From positions 1,538,001 to 1,602,000 of the forward strand of contig NZ_CP028918.1 in assembly GCF_003060865.1 (NCBI RefSeq): 64,000 nucleotides of DNA, written 5' to 3'. This document shows, one piece after another, positions 26,107 to 33,854 of the stretch. The notes beneath the pieces are model-generated. The model ran no database searches. It saw only the letters and a program-made list of their open reading frames with translations, and was not told the origin of the DNA. The stretch comes from Gemmobacter aquarius (GTDB taxonomy: Bacteria > Pseudomonadota > Alphaproteobacteria > Rhodobacterales > Rhodobacteraceae). Made by a program: the position numbers and the translations under genes. The first letter of the stretch is position 1. Each line of letters opens with the position of its first letter.

Positions 26107-26484
26107 ATGCCAGTTTCGAAAAGACTTCTGCACGTCGAGGATGACGAGGATATCCAGATGATCGCCCGCTTGGTGCTGGTCGATCTGGGTGGGTTCGAGG
26201 TGCTGCAATGCGCTTCGGGGGCGGAAGCGGTCGACAAGGCTGCGGCGTTCGGGCCGGATTTGCTGCTTTTGGATTTCATGATGCCCGGGATGAACGGCAT
26301 GGCGACACTGAAGGCGCTGCGCGGTATTCCGGGGCTGGGCGGGGTGCCTGCTGTGTTCATGACTGCAAAGACGCTTGCCGTGAGCGATGAGGATATGGCG
26401 GCGAACGGGGTCGTGGGCGTGATCGGCAAGCCGTTCGATCCGGTCAGCCTGCCCGCCGAGATCAGCAGGTATCTTGGGCTTTAG
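26107..26484 (+). CDS. Single-domain response regulator (CheY-like)
   Basis: 125 residues and nothing but a receiver domain: acidic pocket E11-D12-D13, phospho-acceptor D56 in LLLLDFMMPGMNG, T86 and K108 (GKPFDP). With no output domain it must act by protein contact or as a phosphate shuttle. It is convergent with the Hpt gene (3 bases between stops), whose product is the likely phosphate partner. Confidence 0.92.
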   Translation: MPVSKRLLHVEDDEDIQMIARLVLVDLGGFEVLQCASGAEAVDKAAAFGPDLLLLDFMMPGMNGMATLKALRGIPGLGGVPAVFMTAKTLAVSDEDMAANGVVGVIGKPFDPVSLPAEISRYLGL

Positions 26485-26487
26485 GCG

Positions 26488-26826
26488 TCAATCGAGGGCT
26501 TCGCGCATGGCGTGATGCAGCGCCCGAAGGCAGGACTGCAGGTCGTCGGGCATGCGCGGGGGGGCGAAGGACGCGTTCAGCCAGGCTTCGAGCCGGTCTT
26601 CGGCATCGGCCGCCAGAGCGCCCAACCGCGCCATCCCGAGCATCGGGGCCACGCCGCGGATCTTGTGGATATCGTCGAGAAGAACCGCGGGTTCGCCCGT
26701 GCTTGCCGTCGCCACGGCATGCTGGACACGGGATTCGCGGTCGCGCAGGGCGACAAGGAAACGGTCACGGATCGGGGCGAGAGCTTCGGGTGGCAATGTA
26801 TTGAACTGCATGTGGAATCTCGTCAC
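26488..26826 (-). CDS. Hpt (histidine phosphotransfer) domain protein
   Basis: 112 residues, all helical. DDIHKIRGVAPMLGMARLGA places the phosphorylatable His at residue 54 in the Hpt consensus HKxKG. The GTG start overlaps the kinase stop (GTGA), so translation is coupled; an ATG five codons in is the alternative start. It presumably links the upstream membrane histidine kinase to the single-domain receiver. Confidence 0.85.
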   Translation of the reverse strand: MTRFHMQFNTLPPEALAPIRDRFLVALRDRESRVQHAVATASTGEPAVLLDDIHKIRGVAPMLGMARLGALAADAEDRLEAWLNASFAPPRMPDDLQSCLRALHHAMREALD

Positions 26827-28265
26827 TGTACGTCTTGTGGAAAGTCTATGGTGAAGGTCGTGCCTTTGCCGATCTGGCTGGTGTAATCGATGCTTCCGCC
26901 ATGGGCTTGCATGATCTCTTGCGCGATGGCGAGGCCAAGGCCGGTTCCGCCATGGGCGCGGCGGTCGGAGCTGTCGACCTGACTGAATTTGCCGAACACC
27001 TTTTCGCGTGCGCCTTCGGGGATGCCCGTGCCGTGGTCGCGCACATGGAGCCGCGTTCCGTTGGCAGTGGTTTCGAGGCGTATCTCGACCGTGCCGCCGC
27101 GATGCGAGAATTTTACCGCGTTGGACAGAAGATTGTCGAGCACCTGCTGGATGCGGGCGCGGTCTGCGCTGATGAAAACCGCGGTCGGGGGGGCGGTGAA
27201 TTCGAGTTTCACCCCGTAGGTTTCGGCAAAGCCCGAGATGCTTTCGATGGATTCCTCGACCAGATCGGGCAGGTCGATGCGGTCGAAGCTGTAGGACATG
27301 TGCCCCGCTTCCAGCTTTTGCAGGTCGAGAAGATCGTTGATCAGCGCCGAGAGCCGCATCGAATTCTTATGCGCCACCTCGAGGATGCTGCGGGCCTTTT
27401 CGGGGTCGCCCGCATAGGCGCCGGTCCGCAAGAGGCCAAGGGCGCCGTTGATCGAGGTGAGGGGGGTGCGGAGTTCGTGGCTGACCACCGAGACGAATTG
27501 CGATTTCACGTCGTAGGCGGCCTGCACGCGGTCACGTTCGAGGCGCAGCGCGTCGAGCTGGTCAAGACCGCGGCGGTAAAAGCCGAGGAAGATGGTGGAA
27601 CATTCGACGACGAAGAACAGGACATAGATGCAGGTGGCCAGTTGCAACCACAAGACCGAGGTCAGTGGCGGGTTGACGACCCACAGGTCCTTGATCGGAA
27701 TATAAAGGAAGACGGCGATATACATCGCCAGACGCAGATACAGGATCTGGGGGATCTGGTGGTTGTTGACCGCGGCGAACAGTCCGGCGGCGAAGAGGAA
27801 GAAGAGCGGCATGAAGTGGTTGCCCACCCCTTCCATCCTTGCCACGAGCGAGATGAAGACGCAGATCGCGGTCGATGAGAAGACCGAGCTGAGCAAGAGG
27901 AGGTTGCGGTAGCGGCGGGCCTGCCGGAGGCTGCCGCCCTTCCAGGTGCGGATGCGGAGCGACAGGCCGGTGTCGTAGAATTCGGTGATCTGGATGAAGA
28001 GGTAGCAGAGCACCGAAATCTGGAAGCTGTAGTAGTAGCTGCACAGGAAGGCCGCACCGGCATAGATGCCCTGCCGTTTCCAGAAGAGCGCGAGCCCCCC
28101 GCCGGAATAGTCGCGCACCTGCTTTTCGAGGCGGGTCGATCCGGCCTCGAAGCGCAGGGTGTGGCGTCCGACGCGGCGCATCCAGAGCGCAAGCGTCATC
28201 CGCAGGCCCCGATGGGTGCTGCCGTCGCCTTGCGCGACCGTCACCGATGGGTGCCCCGCGTCCAT
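26823..28265 (-). CDS. Membrane sensor histidine kinase
   Basis: 480 residues. The N-terminal half holds about five or six hydrophobic helices between residues 65 and 230, with little periplasmic sequence. HisKA follows with H263 in SVVSHELRTPLTS, then HATPase motifs LDNLLSNAVKFS (N), DHGTGIPEG (G1) and GGTGLGLAIAQE (G2). There is no receiver domain of its own, which fits the separate Hpt and receivers encoded nearby. The membrane-embedded sensor could detect a lipid-soluble signal; the neighbouring LuxI makes an acyl-homoserine lactone candidate, by inference only. Confidence 0.92.
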   Translation of the reverse strand: MDAGHPSVTVAQGDGSTHRGLRMTLALWMRRVGRHTLRFEAGSTRLEKQVRDYSGGGLALFWKRQGIYAGAAFLCSYYYSFQISVLCYLFIQITEFYDTGLSLRIRTWKGGSLRQARRYRNLLLLSSVFSSTAICVFISLVARMEGVGNHFMPLFFLFAAGLFAAVNNHQIPQILYLRLAMYIAVFLYIPIKDLWVVNPPLTSVLWLQLATCIYVLFFVVECSTIFLGFYRRGLDQLDALRLERDRVQAAYDVKSQFVSVVSHELRTPLTSINGALGLLRTGAYAGDPEKARSILEVAHKNSMRLSALINDLLDLQKLEAGHMSYSFDRIDLPDLVEESIESISGFAETYGVKLEFTAPPTAVFISADRARIQQVLDNLLSNAVKFSHRGGTVEIRLETTANGTRLHVRDHGTGIPEGAREKVFGKFSQVDSSDRRAHGGTGLGLAIAQEIMQAHGGSIDYTSQIGKGTTFTIDFPQDVQ

Positions 28266-28268
28266 CTT

Positions 28269-28667
28269 TCAGTGCAGCAGGGCCGGGGCCGCAAGGCGCT
28301 GTGCTGCGGGCGGTTCGGTTTGGGGGATGGACCGCGCGGGTTCGGTTTCCTTGCGCCGCGAGAGTCGTTTGAAGGCGGTGACGGTGAAGACCGTATCGAT
28401 GCAGGTGGTCCGGTGCGGGATGTAATCGCCCTGACGGAAGGTGCCTTCGGCCTCGGCCAGATCGCCGGGTTTCACCTCGTGCAGGAAGCGGCGGATGAGT
28501 TCGGGGTCGGTCAGGGTAAAGGTGGCGCGCGGGGTGTGGCGGCGCGGGCCGTGGTCGTCGGTCAACGGTTCGGTCGAGAGATCGACGAGAAGGCGCGGTT
28601 CCTCGCCGCCGATCAGCAGCAGGTCGGCCACCTCGCCACGGGCGCGGAACGTGAGGCTATAGGTCAT
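28269..28667 (-). CDS. Protein of unknown function upstream of histidine kinase
   Basis: 132 residues from the ATG at 28667 (AAAGGTG upstream). It is soluble and beta-rich in appearance, with LTFRARGEVADLLLIGGEEP at the start and GDLAEAEGTFRQGDYIPHRT in the middle, which could be an OB-like barrel. The C-terminal 25 residues are Pro/Ala-rich and likely disordered. Family not recognised. It ends 3 bases before the kinase and is first in a three-gene signalling operon. Confidence 0.7.
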   Translation of the reverse strand: MTYSLTFRARGEVADLLLIGGEEPRLLVDLSTEPLTDDHGPRRHTPRATFTLTDPELIRRFLHEVKPGDLAEAEGTFRQGDYIPHRTTCIDTVFTVTAFKRLSRRKETEPARSIPQTEPPAAQRLAAPALLH

Positions 28668-29241
28668 GGCACACCTTTGGGCAGCTTGGGGTTTCGGGCG
28701 CGGGACGCAGGGTCGCGGCCCCAATTTTCATATGTGTTAATCGTTCCCCACTTGGGCTGATCTGTGGCCCATGGAAGGTGATTTGCGGTCAAGTGCGGCG
28801 GGGATGGGGCATACTTTTGTCTGTGACCGCCACAGACTGCCGGATATGGGCTGCGACTGCCCGGACCAGCCCAAAGGACGAAGCGCCTGATTTGTGGGCG
28901 ATGCTGTCGGGCAAGCTTCGGTGGGTTGGACAGGAACAGGCCACATCATGTTGTGCGCTATGGATAATTCCTATGCGCTTTTGCCACAGTCCTGCCGCAT
29001 TTCCCGCGACGGTTGCTTTTTTCCTGTAGATTTCCGAACGGATTGGTTCATCTTCGCTAAAGTTAATAAACGTTAAAAAAAGATCCGAGGCAGGACGAAA
29101 CAGGACGATGAAGCTGTCGAGGGGGCGGCGGATTCGGTTCGACCGAAGGCGGGGGCTGCGCCGTGTAGGTGGCGGGCCCCTGTCTGTGCCGATTGCCGGT
29201 GCCTGTGTGCCGGTGTCCCATACGCGCAAGCGAGCAGACCG
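28668..29241. promoter_or_regulatory. 574-base divergent control region between the signalling operon and luxI
   Basis: No convincing gene. It becomes A/T-rich around 29030-29085 and contains the palindrome GTTAATAAACGTTAAA (29062-29077), 165 bases before luxI. I looked for a lux-box-like 18-20-base dyad; the nearest thing (CACATCATGTTGTG near 28950) is too short to claim. A long leader for luxI is possible. Confidence 0.4.
29062..29077. promoter_or_regulatory. GTTAA-N6-TTAAA palindrome upstream of luxI
   Basis: GTTAATAAACGTTAAA in an A/T-rich patch. It matches 26019-26034 in arm sequence and in its six-base spacer. Confidence 0.4.
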
Positions 29242-29829
29242 ATGCTGACGACCACGCTGTCATTCACCAATATCCACCATCACGGCGATCTTTTCGTCAA
29301 TCTTCTCAAGGCCCGGCGCGAGTGTTTCATTTTGCGCCACAACTGGAATCTGCCTCAGGTCGAGGGGATGGAGTTCGACCAGTACGACACCCCCGCAAGC
29401 CGCTGGATCGCGGTGCATGAAGGGGGCGAGGTTCTGGCGGGTGTGCGGCTGACGCCGACCACCGCCCGTGTGGGCATGTATACCTATATGATCCGCGACG
29501 CGCAGCGCGGGATGCTGGAATCGATCCCTTCGAACCTGCTCGATTTCGAGGCGCCGGTCGATCCCTTGGTCTGGGAGGGAAGCCGCGTCTTCGTCTCGCA
29601 GCGGGTGCCCGCCCAACTGCGGATCAAGGTGCAGACGGATCTGATGTACGAGATGGTCAGATCGGCCCGCGAGTTGGGGGCGCAGACCATGCTGGGGCTG
29701 GTGCCGGCGGTCTGGCCGCGCTGGATATCGCGTCTGCACCTGCGGGCCGAACCGGCGGGGCCACCGCTGATGATCGACGGGGTGCAAGTGCAGGTCGCGA
29801 TGATGAAACTGGGTCAGGCGATGCATTAG
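29242..29829 (+). CDS. luxI: Acyl-homoserine-lactone synthase (LuxI family)
   Basis: 195 residues, full length. The invariant residues of the family are present at expected spacing: R25, F29, W35, D46 and D49 (EGMEFDQYD), R69 (GVRLTPTT), E112 and R115 (WEGSRVFV). It makes an acyl-homoserine lactone from S-adenosylmethionine and acyl-ACP; chain length cannot be read. No LuxR-type receptor gene is in the window, and the flanks are two-component genes. The stop codon lies at the start of a 13-bp tandem repeat. Confidence 0.92.
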   Translation: MLTTTLSFTNIHHHGDLFVNLLKARRECFILRHNWNLPQVEGMEFDQYDTPASRWIAVHEGGEVLAGVRLTPTTARVGMYTYMIRDAQRGMLESIPSNLLDFEAPVDPLVWEGSRVFVSQRVPAQLRIKVQTDLMYEMVRSARELGAQTMLGLVPAVWPRWISRLHLRAEPAGPPLMIDGVQVQVAMMKLGQAMH

Positions 29830-29918
29830 GCCAGTTCATCAGGCCAGTTCATCAGGCCAGTTCATCAGGCCAGTTCATCAGGCGCGTGTATCAAGCCCGT
29901 CTACCAAGCCCGTCTATC
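29828..29918. repeat. 13-bp tandem repeat bridging the luxI and response-regulator 3' ends
   Basis: Four perfect copies of AGGCCAGTTCATC (29828-29879) are followed by three diverged copies (AGGCGCGTGTATC, AAGCCCGTCTACC, AAGCCCGTCTATC) to 29918. The first copy starts in the luxI stop codon and the last reaches the stop of the convergent regulator. Copy number is likely to vary between strains. Confidence 0.9.
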
Positions 29919-30978
29919 AGGCCTGATGGCGCAGGTAGGAGACTTCTTCGGTCAGGACGTCGCGCAGCATGGCCTCGTAGGGGTTGCGGTCAGGTTCGAC
30001 CGACGAGCGGCGGAACAGGCGGCGCACGGTCGAAGGCGTGTTGAGCGCCTTTTCCGCCCGTTTCAGACCGGCCGCATCGCCTGCGGAAACCACCGCGCGG
30101 TGCACGGCCTGCACGGCGCCGAAGCGGGTGAAGGAGCCGAGCGAATGGCGCTGGCCAGCGACGAGCCGCAGCATCATGCCCTGATCGGACAGGTCGGGCA
30201 GGGCGGCGTTGACCGCCGTCTCGATGTCGTCGAGGCTTTGCGTCGCGCGGCCCTGTGCCAGCATGAGGAAGGTGCCGTCGCCGCGATAGCTGAGGATCGG
30301 GGCATCGTGTTCCGTCGCGGCCGAGAGCGATTCTGCCACCAGTCCGAGGCGGGCGACGAAATCGGCGGGGCGCGAGCGTTCGAAGAGCCTGTTGACCTCG
30401 AGCAGTTGGAAGGCTGTCACCGAACTGGTGAACATCCGGGCGCGGCCCAGCGAGAGGACGAAGTTTTCGAAGGCGATGTAGCCGATCATCCGCTCGAGCC
30501 CCGAGATTTCCACGGGATCGGGCAGTTTCAGGCGCGGCGCGGTCTTGATCGTGCGCTTTAGCCCTTCGATCGTGGCGCGGCTTTCGGCGACGAGGCATTG
30601 TTCGTCGACCAGACGCCGAGCGACCGACAGGCGGGTGCCGAGTTCGAGGAAATCGAAGGGTTTGGTGATGTAATCGGTGGCGCCGGCCTGAAAGGCGCGC
30701 TCGAAATAATCGCGCTGCGACATGGCGGTCAGCATCAGGATCGGCGCGCGGGCATAAGCGGGCATCGACCGGATCGTGGTGCATAGGGTGATGCCGTCGA
30801 TGCCGGGCATCTGGATGTCGAGCAGCACGCAATCGAAGGGCGTGGTGGCATTGGCCATGATGTCGAGCGCCTTGCGGCCCGAAGATGCCTTGGTCAGGGA
30901 ACCATGCCCGCCGACGCGCATTGCTTCCGCCAGAAGGTCAAGGATCGTCTCGTCGTCGTCTACCGCGAGAATACGCAT
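29917..30978 (-). CDS. Response regulator with C-terminal degenerate GGDEF-like domain
   Basis: 353 residues. The receiver at 1-120 is intact: D7-D9 pocket, phospho-acceptor D54 (VLLDIQMPGIDG), K106 (TKPFDF). A helical linker follows, then about 170 residues whose layout resembles GGDEF: YRGDGTFLML at 231-240 stands where RxGGDEFxxL is expected, followed by a helix and a later helix rich in Arg/Ala. The active-site GGDEF is therefore GDGTF-like, and diguanylate cyclase activity is unlikely; binding of a nucleotide or partner is possible. It is the second receiver available to the nearby kinase-Hpt pair. Confidence 0.8.
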   Translation of the reverse strand: MRILAVDDDETILDLLAEAMRVGGHGSLTKASSGRKALDIMANATTPFDCVLLDIQMPGIDGITLCTTIRSMPAYARAPILMLTAMSQRDYFERAFQAGATDYITKPFDFLELGTRLSVARRLVDEQCLVAESRATIEGLKRTIKTAPRLKLPDPVEISGLERMIGYIAFENFVLSLGRARMFTSSVTAFQLLEVNRLFERSRPADFVARLGLVAESLSAATEHDAPILSYRGDGTFLMLAQGRATQSLDDIETAVNAALPDLSDQGMMLRLVAGQRHSLGSFTRFGAVQAVHRAVVSAGDAAGLKRAEKALNTPSTVRRLFRRSSVEPDRNPYEAMLRDVLTEEVSYLRHQA

Positions 30979-31517
30979 GTGCAGCCCCAGGTCTGGCGAA
31001 GGTCTTCAACGTTCGCACTCGGTACTTGCACTGCGGGCGGCTTCGCGTGGCAAGCGGAGCGGACACCCGGTTCGGCAGTGATGCGCGGGATTTGCGGGCA
31101 ATTTGTGCCCGATACACGGCGCGATTGCGGCGGACAGCTTTTGGTTGTGCAACACTGCGGCCTTGCGGCGCGCATTGTTTCGGCATGGCGCACAGTGGCG
31201 GGTGCAAGTGCCTGACTTTGGTCTGTGGGAGATGCACCCGAAGAGAATCACCTGTGGCCGGACTGTGGCGGACTGTGGCGGACTGTGGCGGTATGTGGCG
31301 ACGAGGCCGGTTTCGCCCGCCGATTGCCCGAAACCGCGCCATCGGGTGGCGCCGGTTGCCAAAGCGCGGGCTTGTGCCGCGTCTGTCGGAGGCGGGGCGC
31401 AAATCCGTATTGACGCAACGGCTTTTCCTGTCACGAATGCATCACCAAAGCGGACGACAATAAGGGCCGCTTGGCGCGTATCCGAGGGACGGGTGGCGCA
31501 ACAACAGGGGAGCTGCA
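30979..31517. other. 539-base intergenic region before the ABC importer
   Basis: No convincing gene on either strand. It holds a 10-bp tandem repeat at 31260-31299 and a weak promoter-like pair TTGACG (31410-31415) and ACGAAT (31433-31438), 17 bases apart, about 80 bases before the potD-like start. The preceding regulator reads away from here, so promoters for both directions should lie in this region. Confidence 0.45.
31260..31299. repeat. 10-bp tandem repeat, four copies
   Basis: GGACTGTGGC three times, then GGTATGTGGC. The period is close to one turn of DNA, so any bound protein would see copies on the same face. Confidence 0.85.
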
Positions 31518-32654
31518 ATGACGATCAAAGCGAAAATGGACCGCCGCACGGTCCTTAAGGGTACGGCACTTGGCCTTGGGGCCATGGCTGCGCCGTCGAT
31601 CATCTCGAGCAAGGCCTTGGCCTCGTCGGGCGAGCTGAATTTCATGGGCTGGGCGGGCTATCCCGCACTGGCCGAAACCGTGTTCCCGAAGTTCGAGGCC
31701 GCGACCGGCATCAAGATCAACTTCACCGAACAGCCCGGTCAGGACGACATGATGACCGCCGCCAAGCTGGCGCTGGAAGCCGGTGGCGTGGACATGATCG
31801 AACCGACGGTCGACCGCGTGGGCGCATGGGCGTCGAACGGCCTGATCCAGGGCTGGGATATGTCGAAGCTGAACGTCGACAACTATCTGCCCGGTCTGGC
31901 AGATGGCGCGATGGGCGACATGGCGACCATCGACGGCCAGCGCATGATCGTGCTGTCGGTCTGGGGCACCGAGGCCCTGGTTTACAACAAGGACACGATG
32001 CCGCTGGAATACGGCACTGCCTCGCTGGGCGACATGTTCAACCCTGCCAATACCGGCAAGGTCGTGGGGCGCCCGCATTCGACGCTGGCTGCGATGGGCC
32101 GCTGGCTGGATGCCGAGGGCAAGCTGCCCAAGCCGTGGCTTGACGGCTACAAGGACGAGGCCACGATGGTCGAGCTGTGGGACATCGCCCTGGCCGAAGC
32201 CATCAAGGTGAAGTCGAACTTCGTCCAGTGGTGGACGGGCGAGAACGAGGCGCAGGCCGGTTTCCTTGTGAACGGCGGCGAGATCGGGCTGTGCTGGGAT
32301 TCGACCGGCTACAACCTCGGGAAAGAGGGCAACTACGGCTACATGCCGCCGAAGGAAGGTGCCTTTGCGTGGAACCAGGGCTTCGTTCTGATGAAGAACG
32401 CCGCCAACACCGAACAGGCGCATGCCTTTGCCAAGTGGGTTTCCGAACCCGAAGGCTCGGCTGCATGGGCGACCGCCTTCTCGGCGAACCCCGTGGGCAA
32501 GGGCGCGGTCGATCTGCTCGATCCGGCGGTTGCGGCTTACTACACCAGCGCGTTCAACGACGATGCGCTGTCGAAGCTGTGGTGGTGGCCGGCGCAGGAC
32601 GCATGGTTCATCGCCAAGCGCGGCGAATACGCCGACAAGTTCAAGAGCGCCTGA
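31518..32654 (+). CDS. ABC importer substrate-binding protein, spermidine/putrescine (PotD) family
   Basis: 378 residues. A twin-arginine signal (MDRRTVLKG, then LGLGAMAAPS) suggests Tat export. The mature part follows the PotD/PotF type II binding fold: GELNFMGWAGYPALAETVFP, GQDDMMTAAKLALEAGGVDM, GTEALVYNKDTMP and GEIGLCWDSTGYN. It delivers a polyamine or related cation to the permeases encoded downstream. GGGGAGC before the ATG is a good ribosome site. Exact ligand unknown. Confidence 0.9.
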   Translation: MTIKAKMDRRTVLKGTALGLGAMAAPSIISSKALASSGELNFMGWAGYPALAETVFPKFEAATGIKINFTEQPGQDDMMTAAKLALEAGGVDMIEPTVDRVGAWASNGLIQGWDMSKLNVDNYLPGLADGAMGDMATIDGQRMIVLSVWGTEALVYNKDTMPLEYGTASLGDMFNPANTGKVVGRPHSTLAAMGRWLDAEGKLPKPWLDGYKDEATMVELWDIALAEAIKVKSNFVQWWTGENEAQAGFLVNGGEIGLCWDSTGYNLGKEGNYGYMPPKEGAFAWNQGFVLMKNAANTEQAHAFAKWVSEPEGSAAWATAFSANPVGKGAVDLLDPAVAAYYTSAFNDDALSKLWWWPAQDAWFIAKRGEYADKFKSA

Positions 32655-32673
32655 TCGCCTGAACGGGACGACG

Positions 32674-32707
32674 GCTCGCCGGGGGTTTCCTCCGGCGGGC
32701 TGCTTTT
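32674..32707 (+). terminator. Hairpin and T-run between binding protein and ATPase genes
   Basis: Stem GCTCGCCGG / CCGGCGGGC (one G-T pair), then TGCTTTTTATT. Its place between the first and second genes would let the binding protein be made in excess over the membrane parts, a common arrangement in ABC importers. Confidence 0.75.
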
Positions 32708-32768
32708 TATTGCCAAGGCACCGCCGCAAGACGCGGGCCGAAAAACCACGACAGGGGAGTTTGCACCA

Positions 32769-33851
32769 ATGAGTGCAGGAATCGATCTTGACGATGTATG
32801 CTGTGATTTCGGGTCATTCAGGGCTGTGGATCATGTCAACGTCTCTATCCAGCCGGGCGAGTTCTTTTCGTTCCTCGGGCCATCGGGCTGCGGCAAGACG
32901 ACGATCCTGCGGATGATTTCGGGGTTCACCGAGCCGTCGTCGGGCGTGGTGCGGATCGGCGGCAAGGATATGCGCGGGCAGCGGCCGAACCAGCGGCCCA
33001 CGGCGCTGATTTTCCAGAATCTGGCGCTGTTTCCGTTGATGAGCGTGGCCGATAACATCGCCTTCGGGCTGGAAGTGCGCGGCGTGGATCGCGCCAAGCG
33101 GCGCGCGCGGGCAGAGGAATTGCTGCGGCTGGTCGATCTGCCGGGCGCGGGCGACAAGATGGTAAGCCAGCTTTCGGGCGGGCAGAAGCAGCGCGTGGCG
33201 ATTGCGCGGGCGCTGGCGGTAGAGCCGGCGGTGATGCTGCTCGACGAGCCGTTGTCGGCGCTGGATCTGAAGCTGCGCCAGCATATGCGGGCGGAATTGC
33301 GGGCGATCCAGAAGCGGACAGGGGTGACGTTCATCTACATCACCCACGATCAGGGCGAGGCGCTTGCCATGTCGGACCGCGTGGGCGTGATGAGCCACGG
33401 GCGCTTGCAGCAGGTGGCGAACCCGCGGGATATCTATGACACTCCGGTCAACGGGTTCGTTGCGTCTTTCGTGGGCGAAAACAACATATTGACCGGCACG
33501 GTGGGCAATATCGGGCAGGGGCTGGCGACGTTCGAGACCGCTCTGGGCGTGTTCCGTGCGCGGATGCCTGCGACATCGATGGGGCCGGTGAAACTGTATG
33601 TGCGGCCCGAACATATGCGGTTTTCGACCACGCCGGGCGAGGTGAATTCGGTTCCCGTGACGGTGGGTGACGTGGCGTTCGAGGGCAATTTCATCTCGGT
33701 CCATGCCACCACGGCGAACGGGACGGTGCTGGTGGCGGAACTGAGGAATGACGGGACCGGCGCGATGCCGGAACCGGGGGCTGCGATGCACATGTCGTTC
33801 GATCCGGCGCGGGCGGCGATCTTGCCCGACGAAACCGCGGCGGAGGCGTGA
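32769..33851 (+). CDS. ABC importer ATP-binding protein (PotA-like)
   Basis: 360 residues. Walker A GPSGCGKTT, signature LSGGQKQRVAIARAL, Walker B VMLLDEPLSALD and switch His (ITHDQGEA). A C-terminal TOBE-like domain from about residue 275 (VKLYVRPEHMRFS) is typical of the polyamine and sulfate type. It powers the importer formed with the two following permeases; 3 bases separate it from the first. Confidence 0.93.
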   Translation: MSAGIDLDDVCCDFGSFRAVDHVNVSIQPGEFFSFLGPSGCGKTTILRMISGFTEPSSGVVRIGGKDMRGQRPNQRPTALIFQNLALFPLMSVADNIAFGLEVRGVDRAKRRARAEELLRLVDLPGAGDKMVSQLSGGQKQRVAIARALAVEPAVMLLDEPLSALDLKLRQHMRAELRAIQKRTGVTFIYITHDQGEALAMSDRVGVMSHGRLQQVANPRDIYDTPVNGFVASFVGENNILTGTVGNIGQGLATFETALGVFRARMPATSMGPVKLYVRPEHMRFSTTPGEVNSVPVTVGDVAFEGNFISVHATTANGTVLVAELRNDGTGAMPEPGAAMHMSFDPARAAILPDETAAEA

Positions 33852-33854
33852 GGG

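Noticed and set aside
28930..28970. Lux box upstream of luxI (CACATCATGTTGTG)
   Set aside because: The dyad is only four bases per arm, well short of an 18-20-base lux box, and lies nearly 290 bases from the start.
29828..29918. CRISPR array
   Set aside because: The 13-bp units are directly adjacent with no spacers, and there are no cas genes.
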